This document shows positions 29,887-39,577 of a DNA stretch of 64,000 bases, in pieces. Positions within the stretch are counted from its first letter, which is position 1; every line of letters begins with the position of its first letter. This DNA is from Tritrichomonas musculus. Taxonomy: Eukaryota; Parabasalia; Tritrichomonadida; Tritrichomonadidae. The notes below the pieces were generated by a model that saw only the letters and a list, made by a program, of their open reading frames with translations, did no database searches and was not told the DNA's origin. The stretch lies in assembly GCA_039105265.1 (NCBI GenBank), contig JAPFFF010000027.1:372001-436000 (forward strand), written 5' to 3'. A program made the position numbers and the translations under genes.

Positions 29887-32800
29887 ATGGAAGAATATAC
29901 AAATGATTTTGACTGTAATGATATTTTAAACACATCTTTGCGTGAATGCTTCAAAGAATTTACTATTTTAAAAATATCAAATAATTTTGATGTTGTTCTT
30001 ATTTCAAAATTTAAAAAGAACATGGAAAATTCAATACTTATAACAGTTGAAATATATGAAAATGATTTTTTTATGATTGGATTTGAAAAAACAATTCTTA
30101 TTATAAAGCAATCATTTTTATCTATTCTCAAAGGCCTTTTTTCATATAGCACAGATTTGAAAATCAGCTTTTTATCAGATATTCAACATATATTTGACCA
30201 AAATATTCAAATTGATTACAAAAAAATAGATAATGTTCCAGATTTTAATGATATATTTAATACAATCAATAATCAAGATATATTCAAATTATCAAACAAT
30301 TCTCAATTTTATATCAATATAATACAATTCTTTTTTCAATATTTAATCAATAAAAGCTATTTCAAATCAAATAAAGACAGAATCAAAAATTTTTTAACCA
30401 AAAAAGACGAATTTGAGACAATAAAAGTTAAAAATGATGATTATATTAATCTAAAGATAATTGATATTGGATCCTCTTTTAAAGCACAATTAATTTATCA
30501 TATCAAGAAAGAAGAATTATATGTAATCAAAATTCCAATTAACATGGAAGAAGAATCAAAATTAAAAGAAAGAGAAATAAAGAATTATTTCAAATTAAAA
30601 TATCCATTTTTTCCTCGGCTACTTGGGCAAACAGAAGACGCTAATATTATAATTGAATTCATAAATGGCCGAACATTAATCAAATTTAATCTTAATTATC
30701 AAGAAAAAATAGATATAATATTTAAAATCATGCTGGCCATTGAATTTATTCATAATAATAAATATATTTATCGTGATTTAAAACCGAGTAATATTATGAT
30801 TGATCAAAATAAAAATATTGTTCTAATTGATTTTGACCGAATGGTTTCAAATGATATTCTAATCAATGATACTGAACATACAGCAGATTTTTCATCTGCA
30901 TTTGCGGCACCTGAATTTAATTCATATTCTTGTGATATTTATTCACTTGGAATGGTGATTTTTTATATAATGATAGAAAAAGTGCCAACATCCAACTTTT
31001 TCAATAAAATTGAACAATACAAAGAAATATCAGATATATTTTATCAATGCATCGAAGAAGATCCAGATAAAAGACCAAATATATCAGACTTAATAAAACA
31101 ATATTACGAAAAATTTCATTCTCAAATTCAAGATGAAGATTTACTTTTTTTATATAAGAAAAGTGTCTATCAAAGAAGTAATTCAGATTTAAGTGATGAA
31201 TTAATTCGTTTACATTTACGAGCCGATGATAAAAATGACTCAGATGCACAATTTAGATTAGGTGTTATATATGAACAAGGTAAAAAAACGACAAGAAACA
31301 TTTCGAAATCGATTCATTATTATGAACTTGCATCTAAACAGAATAACATGAAGGCTCAATTAAATTTAGCTGCATATTATTATGATAAAGGAGATATGGA
31401 GAATGCTATATCTTATTTAACTCCTACTGCTAATTTAAATCATGTAAATAGTCAATTAAATCTTGCTACAATTTACTTTAATAAAGGAGATATGGAAAAA
31501 GCTATTCATTTTTACACTCTTGCTGCAAATCAAGGTGAACCTAACGCACAATTAAGTCTTGGATTTCTTTATTATTCAGATGAATTTGTTCCACGTGATA
31601 TTAATAAAGCAATTCATTATTTGTCACTTGCATCTAAAAACAATATTTGTGATGCACATTTTGTTCTAGGCACAATATTTTATGAAAGTGGGATTGTTCC
31701 AATGGACATTAATAAAGCAATTCATTATTTTTCATTGGCTTCAGATCAAAATAAACCACAATCTCAATATTTTCTTGGAACAATTTACTATGAAAATAAA
31801 TACGTGCAACGTGATATTAACAAGGCAATTCATTATTTAACACTCTCTGCAAATGCTAATGTTGTAGAATCACAATTTCTTCTTGGCCAAATTTTTTGTG
31901 AAGGAAAATACGTAAATAGAGATATAAATAAATCGATTTATTATTATACATTAGCAGCTGATCAGGGATTGGTTTATGCCCAATTGAATCTTGCTCTTAT
32001 TTTTGAAGATGGCGAATTTGTTGAAAAAGACATGAACAAATCTATTTACTATTACACACTTGCAGCTAATCAAAATCATCCAAGAGCTCAATACAATCTT
32101 GGCTTCATTTATGATAGTGGCGTATATGTAGAAAAAGATGTTAATACGGCAATTTATTATTATTCTTTAGCAGCAAATCAAAATGATCCAAATGCACAAT
32201 TTAATCTTGGGATTATTTATCATAGAAATAACTCCATCTTTTATGATATAAACAAATCAATTTATTATTATTCTTTAGCAGCAAAGCAATTTCATATAAA
32301 AGCTGCCTTAATGCTTGGTGATATTTATTATAAAGGCGAAGAAGTCGTGAAAGATATAAATAAAGCAATCCATTATTTAAAAATTGCAGCAGAACAAAAT
32401 AATCCTGAATCTCAAATTATTCTAGGTCTTATTTACTATAAAAATGAAGAAATTCCACGTGATATTGAGAAAGCTATTTATTATTTCAAACTTGCAGCAA
32501 AACAAAATCATAAAATAGCACAAATGAATTTAGGTGTTATTTATCTTGATAATATGTTTGTTCAACGTGATATTAACAAATCTATTCAGTATCTTTCTCT
32601 CGCTGCAGATCAGAATCATATAGATGCATTGATTGCTTTAGGTGATATTTTCTATTCAGGAGAATATATTCCAGTTAATATATACAAAGCAATTCATTAT
32701 TATCAACGAGCATCTGACCAAAATAATGCACTTGCACAATATAATCTAGGATTGATATATACAGAAGGCTGTCATATTGATATTGATGCTAAAAAAGCTA

Positions 32801-33822
32801 TTCATTTCTTTGAATTGGCAGCTAATCAAAACTACGATAGAGCACAATATAAACTTGGAATGATTTATTTGGATGGTAAAATAGTCAGCAAAAATATAGA
32901 AAAAGCTATTAATTATTTAATTCTTGCAGCTAATCAAAGAAATCCATCTTCTCTATATGAACTTGGAACAATTTATGAAAAAGGCGAAATCGTTCCTCAA
33001 GATATTAAAAAAGCTATTCACTATTATTCAATTGCATCAGAGAAAAAAAATTCAGCTTCTCAATACATGCTTGGTTTATATTATTTAGAAGGTTTTTACA
33101 TTAAAAAAAATATTAAAAAAGCCATGGATTTATTAGAACAATCATCACAAAATGGTTGTAAGCCAGCTGACTTCACTCTTGGCTTTTTATATCATGAAGG
33201 AAAATTTGTTCAAAAAGATATTTTCAAATCTGTCAAATTTTATAAAGAAGCTTCATCATTTAACATTTGTTATGCCAAAAACAATCTTGGAGTTATTTAT
33301 AAAAATGGTTTTGGCGATGATGAAATCAAGAAGAATATTTCATATTCAATTGAACTTTTCAAAGAAGCAATCAAGTTAAATAAAAATGATATATTGTCAA
33401 TGTATAATTTAGCCCACATCTATTTTTATAATGATGATCTTAGAAAAGAGGATTTATATGAATTATTAATAAAATCATCAAATAATGATTTTGAACCTTC
33501 ACAAGAATTATTTTGTTTGCTTTTGGTTAGAAATTTTGAATTTAATCTGCATTGTATTACAAAGGAAATTCAAAATATAACTGATCTTTCATTAAAAATC
33601 AAAAAGAAAATTGAAAATATGATCATTGAACAAAATTTAATAGATCGGAAGAATTATCAAGAAAAATACAATGTATATGAAAAGGTCGGTTTTATTTATA
33701 ACCATTTTGGACGAATAATTGAAACAAATAAATTGATTGATGGAATGGAATATGAAAAAGAAAAGGATAAGATACCAAAATTATCTATAGAATTCTATAA
33801 AGGCTTTGAATTACATATTTAA
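29887..33822 (+). CDS. Protein kinase-Sel1 repeat fusion with divergent catalytic motifs
   Basis: A 1311-residue protein. Residues 1-180 are a helical head without recognised domain. A kinase domain spans about 190-405: the ATP lysine lies in YVIK (K215), the catalytic loop reads YRDLKPSN (295-302; Tyr for His) and the metal-binding motif reads DFD (315-317; Asp for Gly). It continues with APE, DIYSLGMV and a conserved DPDKRP C-lobe. Lys, both Asp and Asn are retained, so activity is possible despite the atypical Gly position. From about 440 to 1195 run about 20 Sel1-like repeats of 36 residues (AxxxLGxIYxxGxxVxxDINKAIHYYxLAAxQN). There is no membrane segment. Sel1 arrays are protein-binding scaffolds. 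Kinase-Sel1 fusions are common in trichomonads and amoebae; substrates are unknown. Confidence 0.9.
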   Translation: MEEYTNDFDCNDILNTSLRECFKEFTILKISNNFDVVLISKFKKNMENSILITVEIYENDFFMIGFEKTILIIKQSFLSILKGLFSYSTDLKISFLSDIQHIFDQNIQIDYKKIDNVPDFNDIFNTINNQDIFKLSNNSQFYINIIQFFFQYLINKSYFKSNKDRIKNFLTKKDEFETIKVKNDDYINLKIIDIGSSFKAQLIYHIKKEELYVIKIPINMEEESKLKEREIKNYFKLKYPFFPRLLGQTEDANIIIEFINGRTLIKFNLNYQEKIDIIFKIMLAIEFIHNNKYIYRDLKPSNIMIDQNKNIVLIDFDRMVSNDILINDTEHTADFSSAFAAPEFNSYSCDIYSLGMVIFYIMIEKVPTSNFFNKIEQYKEISDIFYQCIEEDPDKRPNISDLIKQYYEKFHSQIQDEDLLFLYKKSVYQRSNSDLSDELIRLHLRADDKNDSDAQFRLGVIYEQGKKTTRNISKSIHYYELASKQNNMKAQLNLAAYYYDKGDMENAISYLTPTANLNHVNSQLNLATIYFNKGDMEKAIHFYTLAANQGEPNAQLSLGFLYYSDEFVPRDINKAIHYLSLASKNNICDAHFVLGTIFYESGIVPMDINKAIHYFSLASDQNKPQSQYFLGTIYYENKYVQRDINKAIHYLTLSANANVVESQFLLGQIFCEGKYVNRDINKSIYYYTLAADQGLVYAQLNLALIFEDGEFVEKDMNKSIYYYTLAANQNHPRAQYNLGFIYDSGVYVEKDVNTAIYYYSLAANQNDPNAQFNLGIIYHRNNSIFYDINKSIYYYSLAAKQFHIKAALMLGDIYYKGEEVVKDINKAIHYLKIAAEQNNPESQIILGLIYYKNEEIPRDIEKAIYYFKLAAKQNHKIAQMNLGVIYLDNMFVQRDINKSIQYLSLAADQNHIDALIALGDIFYSGEYIPVNIYKAIHYYQRASDQNNALAQYNLGLIYTEGCHIDIDAKKAIHFFELAANQNYDRAQYKLGMIYLDGKIVSKNIEKAINYLILAANQRNPSSLYELGTIYEKGEIVPQDIKKAIHYYSIASEKKNSASQYMLGLYYLEGFYIKKNIKKAMDLLEQSSQNGCKPADFTLGFLYHEGKFVQKDIFKSVKFYKEASSFNICYAKNNLGVIYKNGFGDDEIKKNISYSIELFKEAIKLNKNDILSMYNLAHIYFYNDDLRKEDLYELLIKSSNNDFEPSQELFCLLLVRNFEFNLHCITKEIQNITDLSLKIKKKIENMIIEQNLIDRKNYQEKYNVYEKVGFIYNHFGRIIETNKLIDGMEYEKEKDKIPKLSIEFYKGFELHI

Positions 33823-33959
33823 TGTTTTTCAAATATAGGAGCTCATTAAACAAAAAAGAATATTCAAAATTGTGATGTAATATTTCCTTATTCTAAAATT
33901 CAAAATCTGGGTTATTTTAAATAAAAAATTCATCAACTTTATTATATTTTATTCTATTA

Positions 33960-34690
33960 ATATGTTAATGATCCAAAGCATTTAAGAGCTGAAAATAATA
34001 TGTGATTGTTTCCATGTGAATCTTTACAAGTTTCTCTAATTCTCAGAGGAATCTGAAAAATTTATTTGATTTAGTTGGATTTTTAATTTCAAATGTTTTT
34101 AACTGCTTTTATGACATCAAGATCATAAACTTTTGATCGAGAACCTAATTCAATCCAATTTTTCACCGGCATTTGATACTTCAATAATCCAACTAATCAA
34201 ATTATATTGACCTTTTAAATAACAATTACTTGATAATAAGGAATATTGAGTTGGATTGACTCTACAATCTTTGAAATCATATTTAAACCATGAATTTGGT
34301 TTACTATCTGAAAGGAAATAAAATTTTCCACCATCGAGATCAACGGCAGAATAATCAAATCTTGATGCCGAAACTGATGGAGAAGTTACATTTATAATTC
34401 CTTTTTTATGAACATTCTTCTGTTAATTTATGAATTATTCCATTAAATGGATGATTTTCATATTTAAACTCTATACAATGTTTTAAAGATAAAAAATCAA
34501 TTTAGATTTTAAGTTGTTGTAAATTGTTTTTAATTCCTTCTTCTTCTTCTTCTTCATGATTACAAGTATTATTTTTTTTCATAAAAATTATGAATTTCAG
34601 TGTTTTTGATGTAATTTTTGAAAATCGTTTCGAATTTCATTGTTTGATCTATTTTGTTTGAGAGAAGGTTTATTTTCAACTGAACTACAT
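33960..34690 (-). pseudogene. Host pseudogene: C-terminal part of a BTB-type protein with F5/8 type C-like (discoidin) domain
   Basis: On the minus strand a decayed protein is readable: a Lys/Glu-rich coiled-coil remnant (about 34690-34500), FKYENHPFNGIIHKLT (near 34470), VTSPSVSASRFDYSAVDLDG and KFYFLSDSKPNSWFKYDF (about 34400-34275), CYLKGQYNLISWIIEVSN, and NWIELGSRS. It ends with RIRETCKDSHGNNHILFS near 34000. This is the pattern of the discoidin-like C-terminal domain found in many trichomonad BTB proteins. Frame changes near 34410, 34165, 34100 and 34055 and the missing head show it is dead. Confidence 0.7.
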
Positions 34691-34809
34691 TTTACCTCAA
34701 TAAATTGATTGATTTTATTTCAATAGTTTGTTGTTGTTGTTTCATAAAAAAAGAAAATAATTGCATAAGTTTACATAAAAAATTCAAATACAACTCTCAC
34801 AAAATAAAA

Positions 34810-34830
34810 TCTCATACAATTTTGTATGAG

Positions 34831-34861
<31 letters not shown>
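34810..34861. repeat. 9-bp palindrome followed by a poly-A tract of about 33
   Basis: CTCATACAA-TT-TTGTATGAG at 34810-34829 runs straight into about 33 A residues. This is either a poly-A-like mobile-element end or simple slippage; no element was identified. Confidence 0.4.
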
Positions 34862-34864
<3 letters not shown>

Positions 34865-35462
34865 AATTTCTCAATAAAAATTTCATATTTCTCTTTTATT
34901 TTAATAATATATTTTTGTTATTATTGATTGTTTTATTTAAAAGTAAAGTTTTATAAAGCAAACTTTTCTAGCATGTTTTTTATTAAATTATTAACATGAT
35001 CTTTGATATGAACAAAAATTAAGAACAAAGATGAATATAAATCTTATTTTTAACATTTATCTCATGATATCTATAAGAATATAAAAAAATTAATTTTCTC
35101 AATATTTCAAATATCAAATAAAAACTGAAGGCTTCATCATGTCAAAATATGAAACATATGCTTTTATAAAGCGCAAAATAGTTAAAAAACTATTCATATA
35201 TCAAAAAAAAAAAAAAAAAAAAGAATTAAATTATCAAATCATCATTTTTTGGGAGTTTAAAAAGTACACTTTAATAAAACCTCATTTTGTCATTTTTGCA
35301 TAATAACAAAAAATTTAAATTTTTAATTAGTATAAAATGACTGCGCATAATGGATCAATGCGAAATGAAGTATAAATTAATTCCAACATCTTTTTAGATT
35401 TATTATTTCCTCCTTCCCGTTTGGCTCTTGAGCAGTTGTTGCTGGAAAAATAGAAGAGAAAA
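34862..35462. other. AT-rich spacer
   Basis: Contains another A tract (about 35204-35222). No gene, element end or hairpin of note is recognised. Confidence 0.6.
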
Positions 35463-37574
35463 CTAAGTTTTTATTATGTTTGCGTTTGAGGAAATGTTAA
35501 GATTTGATGAATATAGAGATGACGGAATTGTCACCTGCTTAAGTGAGGTGCAACCATAAAACGCAGAACTACCGATTTTCGTTACAGAAGGAGGTATTGT
35601 TATTTCCAAAAGTGACGCACAATTTTGGAAAGCACAACTTTCAATTGAAGTCACTGATGAAGGAATTACAATTCGTTTCACTGATGTACAATTATATAAA
35701 ATACTGTCTCTGATTGTTGTAATTGATGACGGAAACACAAATTCCTCCAACGATGTACAATGTGCCATAGAATAACGTCCAAGTGCAGTTACAGAGGGTG
35801 GAATAGTGATACGTTTCAGCGATGAGCAGTTGTGAAAACAGTATTCTCCTATTTCTGTTACTGACGGCGGAATTATTACATGCTTGAGTGATGAACATCC
35901 ATCAAAACCATAATTAGCAATTTTAGTCACGCTCGTGTCGAATCTTACGAAGCTTATGTCTTTGTTATTTTTGAAGTTTTGGCCTACATCACTGACACCT
36001 TTAATAAACACAGCAATCTTCAGTGATCTGTAGGATCCCTTCATTCTGATTAGTTTCTCGTACATTGCATTGTAATTCGATGACTGGTATTGAATCTCGA
36101 TATAAAACTCAGCAAAATGGTCAAATTGGCTGGTAAATTCTGCTGACTCGAGTTTGTTGTTAGTGAAAAGTATGTCAGACATCTCGCTTCTGACTCCGAT
36201 GCATTTCAAGCATCCGTTATCATTCACATCAGGAAGAAACACATAACTAAACACTTCATTAGATTTGCTTGAATTTTTCTTTTCTTTGGCCAAAAACTGC
36301 AAAAGATTGAGTACTTTGCTTGAATCATCATTAAAATTAATAAACTCAATAAATGAGATCTGTTGTTCTCCATCAATCTTATTGAAAAAATCATTGTTGA
36401 TTCCATTATTTGGCGAATTTGAAATAAGAACCATTTTCTGAACGTTATTGATTTCATCTTGCATTTTTTTATCTTTTTCAATTGAATTTTTAAGCTCATT
36501 GAATTTCTGTAGATCAACTTTTGAATCAACCAAATTTTTAACTTCATCATTGGTTTTGTTAATAAATGAAATTAATTCACCTTCAACCGTTTGCTTTTGT
36601 TTGGCCAATTCTTGATTCAATTCATTTCTTAACGTATTCATTTCTTCTCTGATTTTTGCCATTTCTTCATCTTGCTGACTTTTGTTAGATTGAATACTTT
36701 TTGCTAATTCTGATTGCAATTGAATATTGGCGGTTCTCACTTCATTTAGTTCATTTTTCAGTTGAATAACGGTTTCTTCAAGTTCATGAATTTTCTCATC
36801 TTGTGAAAACTTTTTCTGAAGGTTTTCATTTTCTCTTTCATACAAAATTTGAATCATCTGTGTATCAATAAAATGAAAATCGAAACTTTTTGAATACTCT
36901 TTCAATAATTTATTCAAAATTTCTCGTTTTTCACTGTCAAAGTCAACTGATGAAAATAATATAGAAGCATCTTTGCCAAATTTATCAAGGCATTTGAATA
37001 AAAAAGTAAATATCTTGTCTCTTTCTTCTTTGTCGTCTTCTGATGAACTTTTGGTAAGGTTACGCTTTTCTTCATATTTAATAATTATCCGATATATGGA
37101 TACAAGGTTTAGCTTGAGTAATTTTTGGTCTTCGATATGCTCTAGTAAATTGTCACTCATGATATCTTCGTACGTTTCTTTGTCTTTTGTAGAGTCATTA
37201 AGAAGGATATCTAATAAAAGTTCTTTTTGGTGCTTTTCTATGTATTTGGTTGCGTTTTCTTGCAATGATTTGATTTCATATTTTTTTGATAAAAAATTAA
37301 GCGTGTATACGGTTTCATTTGTAATTTGAATTGGCTGATGTTGCGCATAATTAATGAATAATTTTATACCTTCTTCTGAAAGATCATTTTTCCCTTCATT
37401 TTCTTCGTCAACAAGCGGAATAATTTCCTTATTTTCAAGTTCAGTTTGGTGATCTGCAAAGTATTTTGACGAATGTTTGAAGAAATCAAATTTAAATGGG
37501 TATTGTTTATTTTTATAAATGAAACGATTAGTATCTGGAATATTATCTTCTATTTGACATAAAGTATTTTGCAT
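35463..37574 (-). CDS. BTB-like/coiled-coil/BspA-type LRR protein
   Basis: A 703-residue protein. Residues about 15-115 form a BTB-like head (FIYKNKQYPFKFDFFKHSSKYF, IKLFINYAQHQPIQI). Residues 120-260 are a helical back-like region. About 265-385 is a long coiled coil (LEETVIQLKNELNEV and following heptads). About 390-530 is a globular linker. From 545 to 690 there are about six LRR_5 units (SLKRITIPPSVTALGRYSMAHC). There is no membrane segment. This head plus coiled coil plus a short LRR tail recurs in trichomonads, and the role is probably scaffolding. An Inr-like TCAATTTT (complement at 37585-37592) lies 11-18 bases upstream of the start. Confidence 0.87.
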   Translation of the reverse strand: MQNTLCQIEDNIPDTNRFIYKNKQYPFKFDFFKHSSKYFADHQTELENKEIIPLVDEENEGKNDLSEEGIKLFINYAQHQPIQITNETVYTLNFLSKKYEIKSLQENATKYIEKHQKELLLDILLNDSTKDKETYEDIMSDNLLEHIEDQKLLKLNLVSIYRIIIKYEEKRNLTKSSSEDDKEERDKIFTFLFKCLDKFGKDASILFSSVDFDSEKREILNKLLKEYSKSFDFHFIDTQMIQILYERENENLQKKFSQDEKIHELEETVIQLKNELNEVRTANIQLQSELAKSIQSNKSQQDEEMAKIREEMNTLRNELNQELAKQKQTVEGELISFINKTNDEVKNLVDSKVDLQKFNELKNSIEKDKKMQDEINNVQKMVLISNSPNNGINNDFFNKIDGEQQISFIEFINFNDDSSKVLNLLQFLAKEKKNSSKSNEVFSYVFLPDVNDNGCLKCIGVRSEMSDILFTNNKLESAEFTSQFDHFAEFYIEIQYQSSNYNAMYEKLIRMKGSYRSLKIAVFIKGVSDVGQNFKNNKDISFVRFDTSVTKIANYGFDGCSSLKHVIIPPSVTEIGEYCFHNCSSLKRITIPPSVTALGRYSMAHCTSLEEFVFPSSITTIRDSILYNCTSVKRIVIPSSVTSIESCAFQNCASLLEITIPPSVTKIGSSAFYGCTSLKQVTIPSSLYSSNLNISSNANIIKT

Positions 37575-37584
37575 TTTTGCTTTT

Positions 37585-37592
37585 AAAATTGA
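37585..37592 (-). promoter_or_regulatory. Candidate initiator element (TCAATTTT)
   Basis: On the minus strand TCAATTTT sits within 20 bases of the start codon of the BTB/LRR gene, matching the position and core of the trichomonad Inr. Confidence 0.4.
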
Positions 37593-37817
37593 AATTCATT
37601 CAATTTATATGGCAAAAATTTTACGATTGAATTTAAATACATATTTGGTCTTTAATTATATACTTTACATTTTTTACTATGAAAATTTTCACTTTCGTAA
37701 CTGAAAATACGAAAATTTAAAACATTTCATATTGTTATGGATTTTAGTATTTTTTTACAAAAAGACGTTTATTTCACTTATCTTGCATAAATAATAATTT
37801 TAGCATGATCATTATTT

Positions 37818-38452
37818 AGTTCCTGCCTTTTTTAGCCAGTCATCCCAAGGAGCGAATCTAAATTCCCTACGATCAAGTGGCCCTTTCAAGTACCTGAATT
37901 CAAAAGGTTTTAATCCGAAGAGAACATCACGATCATCCTTCCAACTGAACAAAGCAGAGCCAGTTCTTTCGCAATAAAGGTTGATTCCAACAATACAACA
38001 TTAACTTTATTAAATAATTTTTTTTAATTGTAGGAATAATTTGTTTCTCAAGATGTTGTGCGGTATCTTTGGGACTTATACATGACAATTTGGCAATAAT
38101 TTTGGCTTTTGGTTCTTTTATTTCTTTACGGAGACCAGAAATTGCTGAATCAATCGTTTTTTTTAAATTTTTATGAATAGGAGCTAATTCATTATACATA
38201 TTATCAATAAAATATGCTGTCATTGATTGTGTTTGCTTTCTTGTTATTTATTAATAAATCTAGTTTTAAAAGTAAATTGCGTAATTTGTTCGTAATATGT
38301 ACCCATTCCAAAATCAATGAATTGGTCTATTTGCTCTTTTCTTTGTTAAGGAGTGCCATGTAATTCACCATCTTCAGCATTAATAGTCATAGAACCTACA
38401 TCATTCATTTTCAAAATTTGTGAAATATTTACACCAAGGTCAATTATGGTCA
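37818..38452 (-). pseudogene. Decayed gene of unrecognised family
   Basis: Minus-strand coding-like stretches follow each other in changing frames: ISQILKMNDVGSMTINAEDG (near 38400), DQFIDFGMGTYYEQITQF (near 38300), MTAYFIDNMYNELAPIHKNL (from 38223), DTAQHLEKQIIPTIKKN, and a well-preserved tail with ALFSWKDDRDVLFGLKPFEF ending at 37818. The composition is gene-like, less AT-rich than the spacer. Several interruptions make it non-functional. I do not recognise the family; host or element origin is open. Confidence 0.55.
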
Positions 38453-38653
38453 AAAAAAAAAAAAAAAAAAAAAATTATCTTTATGAATAGCTGTATCCTT
38501 TCTTCACCAATAAAATAAATGATTTATATTAATAAATTTGTTTTTAATCTCATTATTTTTAAAATCTTATTGTTTTTAGAAAATTGAGATAATTGTTTTT
38601 TATTTAGCCAATTAAATTCACCTTAAATTCAGTGAGTAAAATCTTCTTTTGAA

Positions 38654-39361
38654 ATGACTTCTGACGAACGAGAAAAAATTCTCAAAGAAATTTCAGAGCT
38701 CCAAGCCGAAAATAAGGTACTTACAAGCAAGCATGACGATCTTGTTCATACGAAAGAAGAATTGTTAAAAATTAGTAATGATTTAAAACAACAAATCCGC
38801 GCTCGTGGCGAAAAAGAAATCAAAACAATAGATAACGAACGAGATTTTATATCTCAAAAGTCAGTTCACGATGAGGAGGAGATTCAAGCGTCCTATCAAT
38901 CAAAACTCGATATTGTCCTAAAACAGAAAGAAGAAATGCAACGGAAACTCGAAGCAGAGTCAGAATATGTTTCACGAATACTCAAGGAAAGACTTGCTAA
39001 AATCCATCAAAGGACGCTGGACCTTCGTTCTGAAATAATTTCAAAATCAAATAAATATGCTGAAACTTCATCAAATAACGACCAAACAGCAAATAATGAC
39101 AACAGCAACAAAAATCAAAACGAAGATATAACCAGGAAGAAAATAGCTGATATTAAAAAATATTTAGAAGAAATCGAAAAAAAAATTGCAGATTCGCATA
39201 AGGAAATTGAAACGCTTCAAGCTAAAGGTCAAAGATACACCAGAATACTCGATTCTTTAATGAGTCAGATGAATGAGAAAAAAGAAGAGAAAAAGAAGGA
39301 GCATCCGAGAAGAAAATCGTTCTTTACAAAGAGACAAAAATTACTTCCAGAGATGACATGA
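38654..39361 (+). CDS. Small coiled-coil protein
   Basis: A 235-residue, highly charged protein, helical almost throughout. Heptad-like coiled coil covers about residues 5-135 and 160-215, interrupted by an Asn/Ser/Asp-rich linker (about 140-158, SSNNDQTANNDNSNKNQNED). The C-terminus is very basic (KKEEKKKEHPRRKSFFTKRQK). There is no membrane segment or enzymatic motif. It is compatible with a cytoskeletal or structural role, which trichomonads have in abundance, but no specific function can be assigned. It stands alone between two minus-strand loci. Confidence 0.75.
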   Translation: MTSDEREKILKEISELQAENKVLTSKHDDLVHTKEELLKISNDLKQQIRARGEKEIKTIDNERDFISQKSVHDEEEIQASYQSKLDIVLKQKEEMQRKLEAESEYVSRILKERLAKIHQRTLDLRSEIISKSNKYAETSSNNDQTANNDNSNKNQNEDITRKKIADIKKYLEEIEKKIADSHKEIETLQAKGQRYTRILDSLMSQMNEKKEEKKKEHPRRKSFFTKRQKLLPEMT

Positions 39362-39577
39362 TATTCTTAATTATAAACTTGTATTAAACTATCATAAAAT
39401 TATCTTTTAATAAACGATTATTTTACTTTCAATTATAATTTTGTTTCAGAAGCTCAAAAAGAAAATGGTATATGCCATTTTACACCCAATAAAATAATAT
39501 AAACATTTTTTTTTTTTGTATCATGGTTTATTACTACATTAAAAAAAATAAATAAATAATAATCCAATAAAAAATAA

